Part shown: positions 47,253-61,000 of the stretch, one piece after another | Layout of the letters: the number at the start of each line of letters is the position of its first letter | Numbering within the stretch: the first letter of the stretch is position 1 | Source of the DNA: Haliclystus octoradiatus | Taxonomy: Eukaryota; Cnidaria; Staurozoa; Stauromedusae; Haliclystidae | Length of the DNA stretch: 64,000 nucleotides | Direction: 5' to 3' | Assembly: GCA_916610825.1 (NCBI GenBank) | Contig: OU744446.1 | Span: 3,295,001-3,359,000 of the forward strand | The notes under the pieces: model-generated | Told to the model about the DNA's origin: nothing | The model's database searches: none | Seen by the model: the letters and a program-made list of their open reading frames with translations, nothing else | Position numbers and translations under genes: made by a program

Positions 47253-47412
47253 CAGTCAAACATGTTATAACGGTCATCTCTATACAGCGGCTACCTGTCT
47301 ATAGTGGTCACTCTTGCAATGTCTAAAATAGTATTTTCTATTGAATCAAACCTGTATATAATGGTCAATTTATCTACCTCTTGTAGCTGGCTGTTATATA
47401 CAGGTTTGACTG
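47253..47412. mobile_element. CAGTCAAACCTG-family MITE, 160 bp
   Basis: Starts CAGTCAAACATGTTATAACG, ends ACAGGTTTGACTG, flanked by TA; lies after the securin-like gene. Confidence 0.8.
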
Positions 47413-47586
47413 TACATTCAATCAATAATCATACTGTGTGATTGTCAAAGTCATCAAGACTTGAGTGAACAACATCACAAAGCACTACTGTAGGTCACAG
47501 TGCCTACATACAATATATGGGACAGTTCGTGTTAGAATCAACATTTCAGTAAAATTTTGGTTTTTGCATTATTTGATTATCTAATA

Positions 47587-47763
47587 CAGTGAAACCTGTA
47601 TATAACAGCCAGCTACTAGAGGTAGATAAATTGGCCACTATAGACAGGTCGCCTTTATATGTAGGTTTGATTCAATAGAAAATACTATTAAAGACATTGT
47701 TAGGGTGGCCACTATAGACAGGTAGCCGCTGTATACAGGTGATCATTATAACAGGTTTGACTG
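47587..47763. mobile_element. CAGTCAAACCTG-family MITE, 177 bp, opposite orientation
   Basis: Starts CAGTGAAACCTGTATATAAC, ends ATAACAGGTTTGACTG, flanked by TA; only about 170 bp from the previous copy. Confidence 0.8.
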
Positions 47764-48382
47764 TACAGAATTTTAATTATTTTCAGATCTTCAATTTGTA
47801 TTCATTTCAGTGGACTCCAACTCATTTTTTTTATAAAAATACATTTAAATTTCAATAATTTCCGACTTCTTGCCGCCAAACATAAAAATTGGATGACACG
47901 AACCGTCACATAAATGCTAGCCACTTTAAAATGAACGTATCTGCATTAAATGAAATCAAGAATTGTATTCCCATTGTAGCCTGCTAGCATACTCTTGGTA
48001 AAATGATTAAGATTGAAATAAATTTACATGGGGTTCTTTACAGAGACATTGCAAATAGAGAAAACCATTACATAATTCAATTTTGGAAAAGTTTCTAGTG
48101 TAAAACATTCATTTCAGCACTTAAATAATCATATACATACAACTGAATTTACAATATTTATTTCTTACTAATTAGTCTCTAATGAACTTTGCCATTAGTT
48201 TTTGGCTTTTGAAGAATTTCAGTGAATAGATAAAAATTCTATAAGACAAAAAAAAAATCAATGAAAAGCACAAACAAGCATTTAATGAAATTAATTGCGT
48301 CCAGCACATTAACTGAAAGAAAATCAAATTGACGTGGATGGCTTCCATAAGGGGTCATCCATAAAGTATGTACTCAGTGAAC

Positions 48383-48398
48383 ACCCCCCCCCCCCCAG
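48383..48398. repeat. Poly-C tract next to a GGGGTCATCCATAAAGTATG motif
   Basis: About 14 consecutive C follow AAGGGGTCATCCATAAAGTATGT at 48350, which looks like one end of a short transposon; no partner end was found. Confidence 0.55.
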
Positions 48399-48514
48399 CC
48401 CATGTACGCTCCTCAATGACTACTCCTGTACACTTGGACAAGTTCAAAATTTGGAATCCTAGATTACGGTAGGCTAGAGCAAGATTAGAAGAAAGTGTTG
48501 ATATTTGCATGAAT

Positions 48515-48605
48515 TAATAATATTAATGAGAAGGTCAAGAAAGACACATTCTTGAAAACAACAACCAAAGAATGTGCCTTTCTTGACCTTCTCATTATTA
48601 TTATT
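48515..48605. repeat. Hairpin with 28-bp arms
   Basis: AATGAGAAGGTCAAGAAAG and its near-complement CTTTCTTGACCTTCTCATT flank a short AC-rich loop. It may be a small MITE. Confidence 0.65.
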
Positions 48606-49060
48606 ATTATTTACGCTCTGCTATTCACTAGCATTGATCACTATTCAATTGCCGACATCTAGTTTTAATATTTCTAATATATTACTATACATATTCATAT
48701 TTACATTTGTATGAATTATACGCCAAATTTAAACAACAATTGAGAGAAGAACATGTTGAAATGTTTTGGGATTCAAGAAGGCTGAACCTTTTGACCAGAG
48801 GAGGATGACGATAGCTTAACTCATCTCAAAAGATATCAAATAGACTTATGTAGGCTATTCACTGGTTCACTGCCTTTTGTCATTTGCACATTTCAAGCAC
48901 CTAGTTGGGTTACGCCTTAAATTTGGGTTTAAATTGTCCATATATGCTACATCAAGTTGTCTTTGCTTATGTATTCTAGCAAACATTCCATAGAGAGACA
49001 GTAGACCAAATGGAATGTGGGAAGGTCCTTTATGAAAATTCAACTAAACCATATTCTTAC

Positions 49061-52000
49061 CTCAATAACTAAATATATTACACCCAAATAGGAGACAATA
49101 CCAATGCCAAGAAGTAGATCGAATATAGCTGGTTTTACACTGCAAAAGAATGGTACACAACGGTGTTACAAAATATGTCAGGCCTACTGGAAAGCAGACC
49201 AAGTACAAATTTGTATATTCTACAAACACATATTTAGACTTCATTCCAAAAAGGCTATTGCAGTTTGCTAAGAAAATCAGAGAAGTTTGGATCACCTCGA
49301 AGTAGCTTGTCACTGTCAGTATCCAAAGCCCTGGGCAAACGACGACAACATTTGCGCGACTTTTAAATCCTTCGAAAATCCTTGTCGTTTAGCCACTCTT
49401 TCGATTTTGTCTGACGTGTTGCATCGTGTATTTTATTTGTCGCATCGTGTTTGATGGCCATCAAACATTTTTTAAGTCTTTCCAAGGATTTTTGTTATCG
49501 AACTTCTTCGTTATCCTTTTGAACCATTTCGTTTGAAATGTATCGAACTCTTTCGATGTTGTGGTAATTTCATGGCTTCTTTTTAAGCTCAGTCTGAGTT
49601 TTTCATTACATTTCTATTTCGTTACCGTATAAATATTGCTAGAAATCGTAACAATTATTTCATTTATCAGCTTTGCCCATCATGCAACTATGAATACTAA
49701 CGCTTCAAACTTGTTAAAAAAATGAGTTTAAGCTGTGTTAATGTTCCAAAGGCTTGGCCCTGTCAAACACCGTGAATATGACAGGAATTTGACGACTTTG
49801 GTTTATAGACACTAGATTCCAATTATCAGCAGACCCACAGTGAAGACAATAAATAACTCATACACAGCAATGTTAACTGTTGGGAGTACTGTTTGTCAGC
49901 TTTGATCTATTGTGTTCCCTGTGGGTAGCAAATCTGATGTTTGTGGAAAAAGGAAAAGCACGTTTCTATAGTGATCTTGGATTGGTTATCTGTCTGTAAC
50001 ATTGTATGATTAAATGATTACCTGTATATTGCCATTTTAGTTTCAAAGACATCATAAAACAAATAATCTGGGTCTCTAAATAAATAGAAAATAAACAAAA
50101 CGTGAGTAGCTTCAAAATCACAGTGTTGGTAGGCTGATGATGATTTGAGTTATTTCACATTGCAATAGACTAGGGATGCAACGCTATTATTAAAAGAAAA
50201 ACCACTAGTCTAAAAATAGTTGACGGGCATCAACATGTCAGATCAGTCCTTTAGAGGTTTTATTGCACAGGCACTCGCAATATTGCCATACTTTTTAATA
50301 CAAAGGTCTCCAATTGGCAACCATAAGACGGTAGTCTATTCAAATTTTGAAGTTTTCATAGGACTATTTTCAAAACTTATTCTGATGACTGTATGTAATC
50401 CGGTGCATCCCTACAATAGACATTAGACATGTTTCATCAGTGGATGTTACTAATGTTGACAATTATCGGCTGTTCTAAATATACAATCAAGGGTACTATA
50501 TGTCAGCTAAGCTTATTAGCAAACGAAAAGACCACTAACTTCAAATTTGCAATAAAGTATAAGTTGAGCTGTGTTAATGTCCCAAAGGCTTGGCCCTGTC
50601 AAACACTGTGAAGTAAATCTGACAGGAATTTGACGACTTTGGTGTCTTAAAATCATCAGCTGCAGATGATCTGGAAGCGATACAAGACCTGATCCACAAC
50701 ATTTTTTATCAGATCAATTTCATAATAGAAACCATGGATTTTTTATTGTAGTAAAATGAAATTGCTGACTGGCAACAAAGTGATGTTACTGTTGTTCTTC
50801 TGCAGTTGAGATAAATAAAAAACCGAAACCGAACTTTGGCTTGTTTTCTGTTTCAGTCGTTAAGGTTTCCAACATCCAACAAATCCAACAACACCGAAAC
50901 TAACATGAACGCCAACAGCAGACTCACTGATAAAAAATGTGAGCAGCGCCGGCTAGTCATTTATGCCCGTTGAAGGTCACAATCATAAGCGTCTGTGGTT
51001 TTAACCCGAGTGAAATAGTTAATTTAATTGACAAATTTTTCTGAACAATCGATGCTATTTAGCAAGTTGTGATATTAACAACAGGGCAAAAATGTATGTC
51101 ACCTAAACAATTAGAAAATTTAACAGAAGTTGCATATTGCATTTCTAGGAACTCATATCACTTTTTATCAAGTTGATTGCAATATAAAAATTGATACGCA
51201 TTTAAAATAATGATATGGTATGAAATGCAATCTTTTCATTTATCAAAGCAATAGAGCATTTCATAAAACTCCTGTTGTTCAAAATTTACACAATTCAATT
51301 CATCATTTGTCCGCCTATTGTTTAGTTGATTACGTCATATTACGTCACACCTCTCGTAAGCGGACACCTGTCTTATCCGGGCAACATCCTTCAGTCTGTT
51401 GGTTGTCCGCTTAAAACAGGTTTGACTGTAACTCATATCACTTTCTCTCAAGTTGGTTACAATGTAAAAATCGTTGAACTGACCGTCACCATCAATTGCA
51501 TTGAAATTATAACATAAAAATCTTATCTTACTTTTTGTCTGGTTTCGTTAATAAAACTTTGACTTCTTTTAGGAACCTTGACATTGTCTGTAGATAAAGA
51601 AAACATTTATGATGAATCAATTAATTGTAAACGATTATCCGCTTGAAAATAATTGGAATATCTATAAGTGTGTATCATTAAAAGAATTTGATAGACCATT
51701 TTTGAAATTGATATTATAGAATATTGAAATAAGGTTGGAAACTTTTGAGAACCTATTTGAAAAGGCGTAATAAAGTAGAGTGGAGAACTGCTGACTGGCA
51801 ACAAAGTGATGCTACTGATGTTCTTCCGCAGTTGAGATGGAAACCAAACTTTGGCTTATTTTCTGCTTCAGATGTTCAGGTTTCCAACATCAACAAATCT
51901 AACGCCAACAGCAGATTCACTGATAAAAAATGTGCGCAGTGCCGGCTAGTCATTTATGTCCTTTGGAGGTCAAATGACTGTTATTGTATGGAATGCAACA

Positions 52001-55000
52001 CGCAGTATAAATACGTAATACAGTGAAATCCCGTTAATATCACGACGGCAGAGCAAGCAAGAATCGTGATATTAAGCGGATTGACCACAGGGAGTAAATT
52101 AGTAATTTAAAATAGTTTGTTTGCCCAGAGTCAGTCTCCTTCGACATTAGTTTACAGAATTCATGTGATAAATTAACGCGCTTCATGTTTCATCACGTCT
52201 GTTCGATCAATTAATTGTCATAGCAACAGAGTCTGAAATAGAACTAATGGCGCGTAACTTGAGATTTTCTTTGTTATGGTAATTAGGGGAAGTCCCGCCA
52301 TTCAAACATTTAAACATGCAAAAGACGTCGCTTTGAAATATTTGTTGCGTGTTTGTTCCGTATTTTATATTTTGTCTAGTCAATCTAAAAAGAGTGAAAC
52401 CTAAAAGAAAATTTTCCGCCAATCAGGAAACAAACCATGTATCTATCATGTACTGAAAGAAAAGAAAAATCGCACACAAATACAGTACTTGTGTTCAATT
52501 TCTAAAGAACAACAAACCGTGTGATTATTACTTTCTGAAGTAGAATTCACAAGTCAACCTAGAAATAGCACTTCTTTGTTTGAATAACTTGCAGCATGTG
52601 ATCAAATTCAAAGAAATCGTGACACAAAGCGGGTTTTCAATCAAAAAGCCACCTAGAAATCGTGATATAAAGCGGAATGGTGATATTATCGAGAGTGATA
52701 TTAAGCGGGTAAAATTAGTTGAATTTCATAGAGAGCGGTCACTGCTTTCTGAAAAATCGTGATAATAGGCGGGTTGTGATATTAACCGAGGTGACATTAA
52801 CGGGGTTTCACTGTATAATAAAGTCAATTTGAATAGGGCTGGACTTCATGGCTATTGGATTGGGAGTGTTTCTCAAGGCATCAAAATATATAGCTACGTG
52901 AAATCTGGCAGATTATATAATTTGATAGTTTTTAACTTCAATGAGCACAATCGACCTGCATTTTGGGCGTATAGAAATGATTTAACTTAATTCAACTTAA
53001 CTTGATTTAACAATTTAACAAGAAAAATGAAATCGGTTCTTTGAAGAACACTTTCACGTAATGTTGCTGGAATATGTGAGTGAATTTTCCCTAGTCAGCT
53101 CTATAACAAATATGCTGTAACACAAAGTGATGTTTCCAGACGGAGGAGGACAAATTCAGAAAATTTCCAATTATCAATACCATCTTTCTTATGATTATAG
53201 TGATACCAGAATGGTTTCTGTAAATATCTACCAATCGAAAGACAATCTGAACTTGCTCACCTGTTCAAACCCTGTTATAAGTTTGTGATTTTTTGTTATT
53301 AGTTGGGCGCTTGTTGGCTGCTGTGACATCTGATGTAGCCATGACTCCATAAATTCAACATCTGGCTCCTTGAAATGAATATAGAATTATTACTGTGCAT
53401 TGCCTAGAAGCATGCTTTCAAAAATATAGATTATTCCAAAATATGATCAAATGACTCCAGTTTTCAAATCCTTAGTCGTCTAGCCACCCCTCTGAGTAAA
53501 ATAGAACAGCTAGGCCAGAAATATAAAAAGGCTTAAGTAAAATCAACATTGGTTTCGTTCTCTCTGTGGTATACACCAATGATCGATCTGCTGGGTCTCA
53601 ATTTTTATGAAGCCGTAAGTAATTAAATAATATAATTCCAATTCCATAGATTTAAAAGAATTTGTATTTGAAAATGTTTATAGAATTTTTAACGAAACAT
53701 TTTTCAATAATTACAAACTTCGGATTTTTGGTCAACTCATCTTAAATTTCCTGAGATACTGACACTGTTTAGATAATTGATTATATCCCAAAAAACATTT
53801 AATGATGCAGAAGAACAATTATACAAAAGCTAGCAAAGAGATAATAATGATCTGTATTGTTTTATATGAATGGAATATATATCGAGGGTTGCTTCAATGG
53901 GATAATGAGCATCCCTCAAGTAACCCCTATAAAGCGGCCTTGGTGTAGTGGCTAGGGCGTTGGACCACGGCCCGCAGGGTCTCGGGTTCAAGCCCTGTCC
54001 GAAGCACTATAGGTTGGCGTCAGGAAGGGCACCCGGCTATTAAACGCACATAAGCTTCAAAATATTAACAAATTAACCAACCACCCCGGTGAAAAAAAGC
54101 TGAAAGCTTACCCGGTTCGTGGAAAAATGATAAATCCAAAATAAACAAATAAAATAAAAAATTGCTTAAGTGACCCCTATAGACAGGTGGCTGTTACAAA
54201 TGTACAGTACTTATAGTCAAATCTTGGTATAACATGGTAGAATATTCGAAGTGTCGATTTGACCGGCAGTCGCAGCCATTATGGATTTAACTGCGCGTTC
54301 ACCGACAGTTAAAAACGCCATTCACTCGATCACGTGTTTCACTCGTCCCAGTATTAGGGTTAGGTTTAGGGTCCGATCACGTGATCCACCCGTTTAGGGT
54401 TAGGGTCAAGTCACGTGATAACCACGCGGTAGAAATTAAAGTCATTTCTGTTTCATAACCCCTCGTCGGTTGGCGTAGTTCATTCAGATTGAGTCTGGCT
54501 AGTGTGCAGCAGGTTATGCTGGTTCGATTCCAGGTCGATCCAAATTTTTAATTAATTTTCATTATTTACATTCCAAAATGTTTGTAAGTTACTGTTCGTT
54601 CATTATACGCATGCGTTGGTATCCATAATGGCTGCGATTGTCGGTCAAATAGTCACAGCCACAGCGCAATATTTGGTATTCCATTATGATCTGCAATATT
54701 AGCAATAGCAGACTAGTATGGATTAACATAATTGATTTCTCACCGCTCCGTTAAGCAGCTAATGTTTTAACGCACTAGCCACCTGCAGAACAGAATTCTG
54801 CATCAGTGATTATAATAATAAATAAGAAGTTAGAAAGGAAATAATAAATAGACCTCAGGTTCCAGATGACAGGATGATGCGATTTCACGTGAAAAATACA
54901 AAATTAATTGATCAAAGCTAAAAAGCAAATGCTTACATACCAGGTCATCGCCAAATAACACCATTTTGCTTTGTTCCTGAAACAAAACGGAATTTAAGAC

Positions 55001-58000
55001 GAATAGAGAAATTGTCAAGAACAAAATGTAAAGGCAGACATAGAATCACACATAATGAAATAGACAGAAATTTAGAATACCGATCATTTTGATATCAACG
55101 AGAAACCAAACAAATTGTCTAGTATATCAGGTAGAAAAAGACTAAAATCTGCCATCAAGACAGAATATGTAACCATAAATTCAGAACTGTTCGTAACTGC
55201 AATTTGTCAAGCCTCCAGGTTGTCCCTAAGGTTACGAAAGCAACATTATAAAAAAAATGATCAGTGTGAATGATGTTCTTCCGCAGCTGTACATGAAAGC
55301 ACAACCATGGCTTGTTATAATCATTAGTTTATTTACCACAACGTTATTATCAACAAACTGATTGATTAGCAGCAAGATGAAAATAATAACATTGTGGATT
55401 ATTTGTGGACATTATATTAATAACATTATTGTTAGAATTAGACGACAAGATAATTAGCAACATACACGCAAACAGGGTCCGACAAAATGTTTTACAATCC
55501 GCAAACCCCAACCTTTTAGATAAAACGTTTGAGTGATTTTACTGACATAAAATCATGAAATCAAAATTTTATTTTTATATTTTTCTAATAATTTTAATTT
55601 ATGCATTCAGCATTATGCCTTTTCCTTCTGAATTTTGCTAGCCTTCCGCAAACCAGGTTTCCAAGTTTCCGGACTTTGTCGGACCCTGCACGCAAAGTAA
55701 GTAATGTAACATAAACAGAGCATTGAAACATGACACTGGGGCAGTGACAGACTTACAAATCTAATGATCTTCAGAAATTGTTTACATATTATCTGTAATT
55801 ACCTGATTTGTTATATTGAAGATATGTCTTCCTAAAGCTTCAGCTATAATCTTTGTATTTCTTGATAAAACATTGACATCAACACTATTTTAAAAAGAAA
55901 GACAACAGACAGACGGTTAGTCGATAAATAGCCAGTCAAATAACAGCATGAGAACTTTGAGAAGTGCTCTATAAAAAGTAAAGCCAACGTTTTAGGTGAA
56001 GTTTTTGTTTTTTAAAACTGAGAGAAAACGAGCAAATCAGCTTTTCCAAGGAACCCTCTCATGTCTGGAATAAGGAGAAAGTGAACAAACTCTACCCAGG
56101 CTAGTGAAATGAGTTGTAAAATGTAATTGCTAGCAGAAAACTTCAAACGGGAGGTGTTTTCACATACTGTTGTAGGATATCTCAGCAATGGAGCATCTGA
56201 ATGCCATTGTATATGTACACAAGGGTATGTGATATTATTTAATGTCCTTCCAACCTTACCAGAAGGAGATTACCAGTAGTCTCCTTTTTTGTGGGATTCT
56301 AAATTGATTTTTCAACATCATCTACCCACCCTACCCATATGGAGTAATTGAGTATTGCAAAATATATATTTCTATCCCATCACCTTTGTCCCCTGGAGCT
56401 GTAAAACCTCATGAAAAGAGATTTTCTACAAGGAATTGTGAATGATGTTCTTCCGCAACTGTACATGAAAGTACAACCATGGCTTGTTATAATCATTAGT
56501 TTATTTACCACAACATTATTATCAACAAACTGATTGATTAGCAGCAAGATGAAAATAATAACATTGTGGACATTTTCAAACAGACAGCAAGGTGAAAATA
56601 ATAACACTGTGGACATTAACTTATACTTAGCTACGCCTCAAGCAGACAAAATATAAGAATACGTAAGATATTCTCGTTGCCACCTGTGGTGCTACCTTAA
56701 ACCTTTGCAGCATGTCGTCTTTGGGCCTGAAACATTTTTTAAATATTTTTCGTTAGGTCTGCCAATAATCATGTCACCACCTCACCACAGCAAGCACGAG
56801 CCCCACTGACCACTGATAACCAGTACAAATAACGAAGTTATACAGTAAAGCAACAAATGCAAATAATAAATAGGATTAGCTAGTTAAAGGAATCATGATT
56901 AAAAGTCTTGTTTCTCTATGTAACACTCAACAGATAAAGACAAACCTCTCATCTACAGAAAGGATTTCAACAAATAATTGCAAGTGAAATTAATCTGGGA
57001 TTCACATCAGAGTAAATTAACAAGAGTAGGGTAGAATTGTAGCATTAATTTTGAGTCAATGGAGACAAGAATGTTCCTTCCAGGCCATCTGAAAACTTAC
57101 TGTCTATCAAATATTGAGCCTCGTGTCTCAATTCTTGGCTTGGAAAAATGTGTTAACGTTGCAGCAGGCAATCGCCTCATCGAAAACCTTTCATGTTCCC
57201 ATGGTAACATATCTTCTGCTAGATTGACTTTTTTATGAATGACGCTGCTATTGACACCAGGGTATAGTTCAGCAGCAACCTATCAAAGATGGAACAAAAG
57301 ATTTAACATTTTGCAGACCATAGAATGCTGTGTCCTGTTAGCTAACAGAAAAATCATCAGTAGGCCTACCTTATTATTTATATACAGATATAAATAATTA
57401 ACATGCAGTAATAATAAAAAATAATGAAATGTTATCCAATGGTGGATGAGATACTCCTCGATGCCAGTTGACAAAACAGTAAATAGCAATGTAATGAAAT
57501 CACAAAAGACTACACATAAGCGTTAAACTTCAAGTCACAGAAAATAATCTGTAGTCTCTCAGTCTCTGACTTCATTGCAGTGGGCCAGTCAGCTTCTCTA
57601 AGATGTTACAAACACCATGGGAACAAACAGGAAATTGTGATTGATGTTCTTCCGCAGCTGTACATGGAAGTACAATCATGGCTTGTTATAATCATTAGTT
57701 TATTTACCACAACATTATTATCAACAGACTGATTGATTAGCAGCAAGATGAAACTAATAACTCTGTGGACACTAGTCCATTATATTATTGATTCTAATTA
57801 AAGTGCAGGACAAATGAGTCTAGTGAACTAGTCAGCAGATAAAGTGCACTGACGCCAATGTTCACACGGGCCATATGATTCATTAGTATTCTGTGAGTGT
57901 ACAATGAACATGACATTGCAACAAAAATAGTCACAACAGCAGCGGTAGAAACACTTGTTGGTCGCAGGCATAAATATTAAAGTAATGTAGATGGTGTTGC

Positions 58001-61000
58001 CCTACCGAAGGCACTCATACCACTCCTCTATTTCTAGTGGAGTGGCTCTTTTCTCTGAGAGCAATGATTTTGAACGCTCTTTAATGATCTCAGATGCGAC
58101 ACTGCAGATCAATTTTTACAGACTTCATGGCAGATAGGTCTCGATGCGCAACGATGCGCCGCAGCTACCCACAATGCAATTCCCACTGTACTAGTCCATC
58201 CGCCATCCTCAGATGGTACTCATTTGATTTTTTAGATAAAGTCAAGGCTGAGTTGACCTTCGGGAGATTTGAACCACAATAGATCAGATATGATTCGACC
58301 TGAAGTTCGGTTGCTCTGCCATTTGAGCTAACCATCAGCACAAATATTGAACAATAGTATTCCTACAAACACATTAATCTATGATAAGCCTTCAGTTTGA
58401 GTCAATGGAATCAACTGTTACGCAGTATCGCTGTGGACGTAATTTTATTTTGGATGATAACATGTTAAGAATGTTTCTTCCAGGCCATCTTGTCCATACC
58501 AATTATGCCTTGGATATCATATCAAAACAGTTTTGTGCAAAAAAAGACAAATGTCACAACTTACTTGACTTGCCCAAGTCTCACTTTTACTTTTACGATT
58601 TTGATATGTTGGTAAGTGAGACTTGTGTCCTTTGGCAATTCTATTGTTTTAGAAAACAAAGAAACCGCCAACAAAATCTCGTCGATGACGTTGTTTATCT
58701 GAGTATTCCAGGGTGACAACAGTTAACAGCGAACGAATCGTAAAATATATAAGAGCCTGAAATTTTAAAAGCTGCTAAAATGTTTGACAGAAATGGTGGC
58801 TTGAGTCACTTGTTGCATATATATATATTTCAGGGTATTGGAGCTAATTAAACTGGAAAACTGATTTTATTAATTACTGCAAACTTTTTGAGCGTCGTCG
58901 GAGATCGAAATGCAGGTTGAAATATGATTCATTGTGGAAATGATAAACATTTCACTTAAAGGTTGCTATGTTCTGAATAAATCTTTCCGTTGCTCTTGTA
59001 CACGACGTGGAACTGTTGGGTTTTTCGATGGTAGCCCAAAGCATTCACAATGATACAATATTAAACGATCTTGGAGGGTAAAAACATTTACAGATAATTT
59101 CGCCATCTGTATTCTGAATGATGATGTTGAAATAAGTTTGTAATTTTTGACAAGCATCAGTTAATCGACTTGATTTAATAACCATAAGTTTCCATATAGA
59201 TTTAATTCATTTTATTTTGGCTTGCATGTTGCATCTTTCATTAATTTACGAAATGTTGGACCCCGTCTTTCCCCGTACATCAAATGCGTGATAATTTGTC
59301 AGAACAATACGATCAAACAGAATGCCGTTGTGCAGAATCCTGCACAACGCTGTACGAAGGGAATAAGTCCCGCTTACCGCTCGTCAAAGTGCGGTATATC
59401 AAAGCGGGACTTATAGATCAGTCAAACAACTTACTTGTTTTAAGCTCTATTTGCAGAAACGATGACATGAAAAAAAGAGAAAACATTAAAATTACTTTAA
59501 TCATAAAATATTCTTTAGATTTGATAAGTAGCAGTAAAAAAATAAATACTTATGATTATATTATAATATTACTATTATCAGAAACACTATAGCTTGGCAA
59601 TACATTCATAAATATCAGATAGTCAATAAAATGCACTTTTAGAAGTAATCAGTGAATGTGAATGATGTTCTTCCGCAGCTGGACATGGAAGCACAACCAT
59701 GGCTTGTTATAATCATTAGTTTATTTACCACAACAAATTTATTTACCAACTGCCGTATTCCACCAGAACAAGATCTCACGCCCACAATGACATTTACATC
59801 AAGTCGAGCCATCGTCATTCATTTCAAGACGCTGGTGCGCATAAGTGGAACGATCTACCGTCTGCAATGAAGGAAGTCCAAAGCAGGCCTACTTTCAAAC
59901 GTCTCCTTGAGAAGCACTTACGTTCTTAGTATACTTTACACTTACCACTCTTTCCTGTTATTTATGCCTGTTTTTTTACTTAATGTTTGTTTTCCTGTCA
60001 ACTTAGCTATGTATCAGTCCTTTGAAAAAAAGTTTGTATAACTTAAAGGTTCTGAATAAATGATGATGATGATGATGATGATGATGATAACATTATTATC
60101 AACAAACCAATATCAGAAAGTTGAACATAAACAAACATTGTGGACATTTTTAACCGGCAAGACAATGAAAGAATGACTCATGAATACATCTTAAATAATA
60201 AATATCTACTGATAATAGGTAGTACCAGAGGCTAACACAAAAAGGTTCAGCCTTTTAGATTCCTAGAGGCATTTCAACATTTTCTCATGAATTTTTGTTG
60301 TTGAGGTTTCACCAATAAATCAATCAAATTATCAATGTTTTTCTGAATTCTCTCTAGCCTTCTGAAATCTATGATTGCAGGATTCCTACTTCTGTACATT
60401 TTCCCTACTAGATCAGTACCTGTGATAGTTGATGTAATTGTGTCCCTTCTTTGGGTGGTTTTGATACATGCATATGCAGTGAATCTTCTTGTCCCAGAGA
60501 ATCCAAACAAAGAACAAATTCTGCTTCAGAAAGGAGACTCAATTCTGTGAAAAATATCATTGTTGTTAATCGAATGTTATCGATCCCCAGATAGAAAACT
60601 CATGAGCCTAGAAACTGATCTGCATCAAACATCAATACAGTCAAACCTGTATATAACAGCCAGCTATAAAGCTACGGCTAAATGACTTTTTTTCGTAGCC
60701 CAACACGCGCCAACTCAGTGGCCAAAATAAATGTGTATTGGCGAAATAAAATGAGACGTGGCTAAATGACTTTTTTCATTTTTGGCCAACACTCACCGAT
60801 TCGCGCTAACTCAATTTTGTGGTGGCTAAATCACTTTTTATTTTCGCCAACATCAACATATTGAAGCACGATTTAAGTTGAAAAAATGGTGACCGTAAAA
60901 TATAGAAATTGAGAAGTGGAAAATAACTTCAGAATAACAGAATTTCACACTTGAAATCAATCGAAGCAAAGTCTAGACATAAATAGCTGTCCGCGTCAAA

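Larger units (their letters stand above)
46752..49060. other. Spacer between convergent securin-like and nicalin genes
   Basis: The stretch holds two TA-flanked pogo-like MITEs (47253-47412, 47587-47763), a poly-C tract and a hairpin (about 48515-48605). The last coding exon and 3' UTR of nicalin should lie in its right half, since the exon at 49061-49139 ends with a splice donor, but I could not place an exon with a proper acceptor, phase and stop. Confidence 0.4.

Noticed and set aside
48180..48240. Last nicalin exon (KFFKSQKLMAKFIRD before a stop)
   Set aside because: The chemistry is vaguely right, but no acceptor gives the needed phase.
48730..48790. Last nicalin exon (HFNMFFSQLLFKFGV before a stop)
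   Set aside because: It resembles the human end slightly, but the only upstream AG gives an immediate in-frame stop.
60274..60510. 78-codon minus-strand frame in the nicalin gene
   Set aside because: Its first part is a shifted reading of the real exon 60420-60544 and the rest is repeat also found at 4036-4160.
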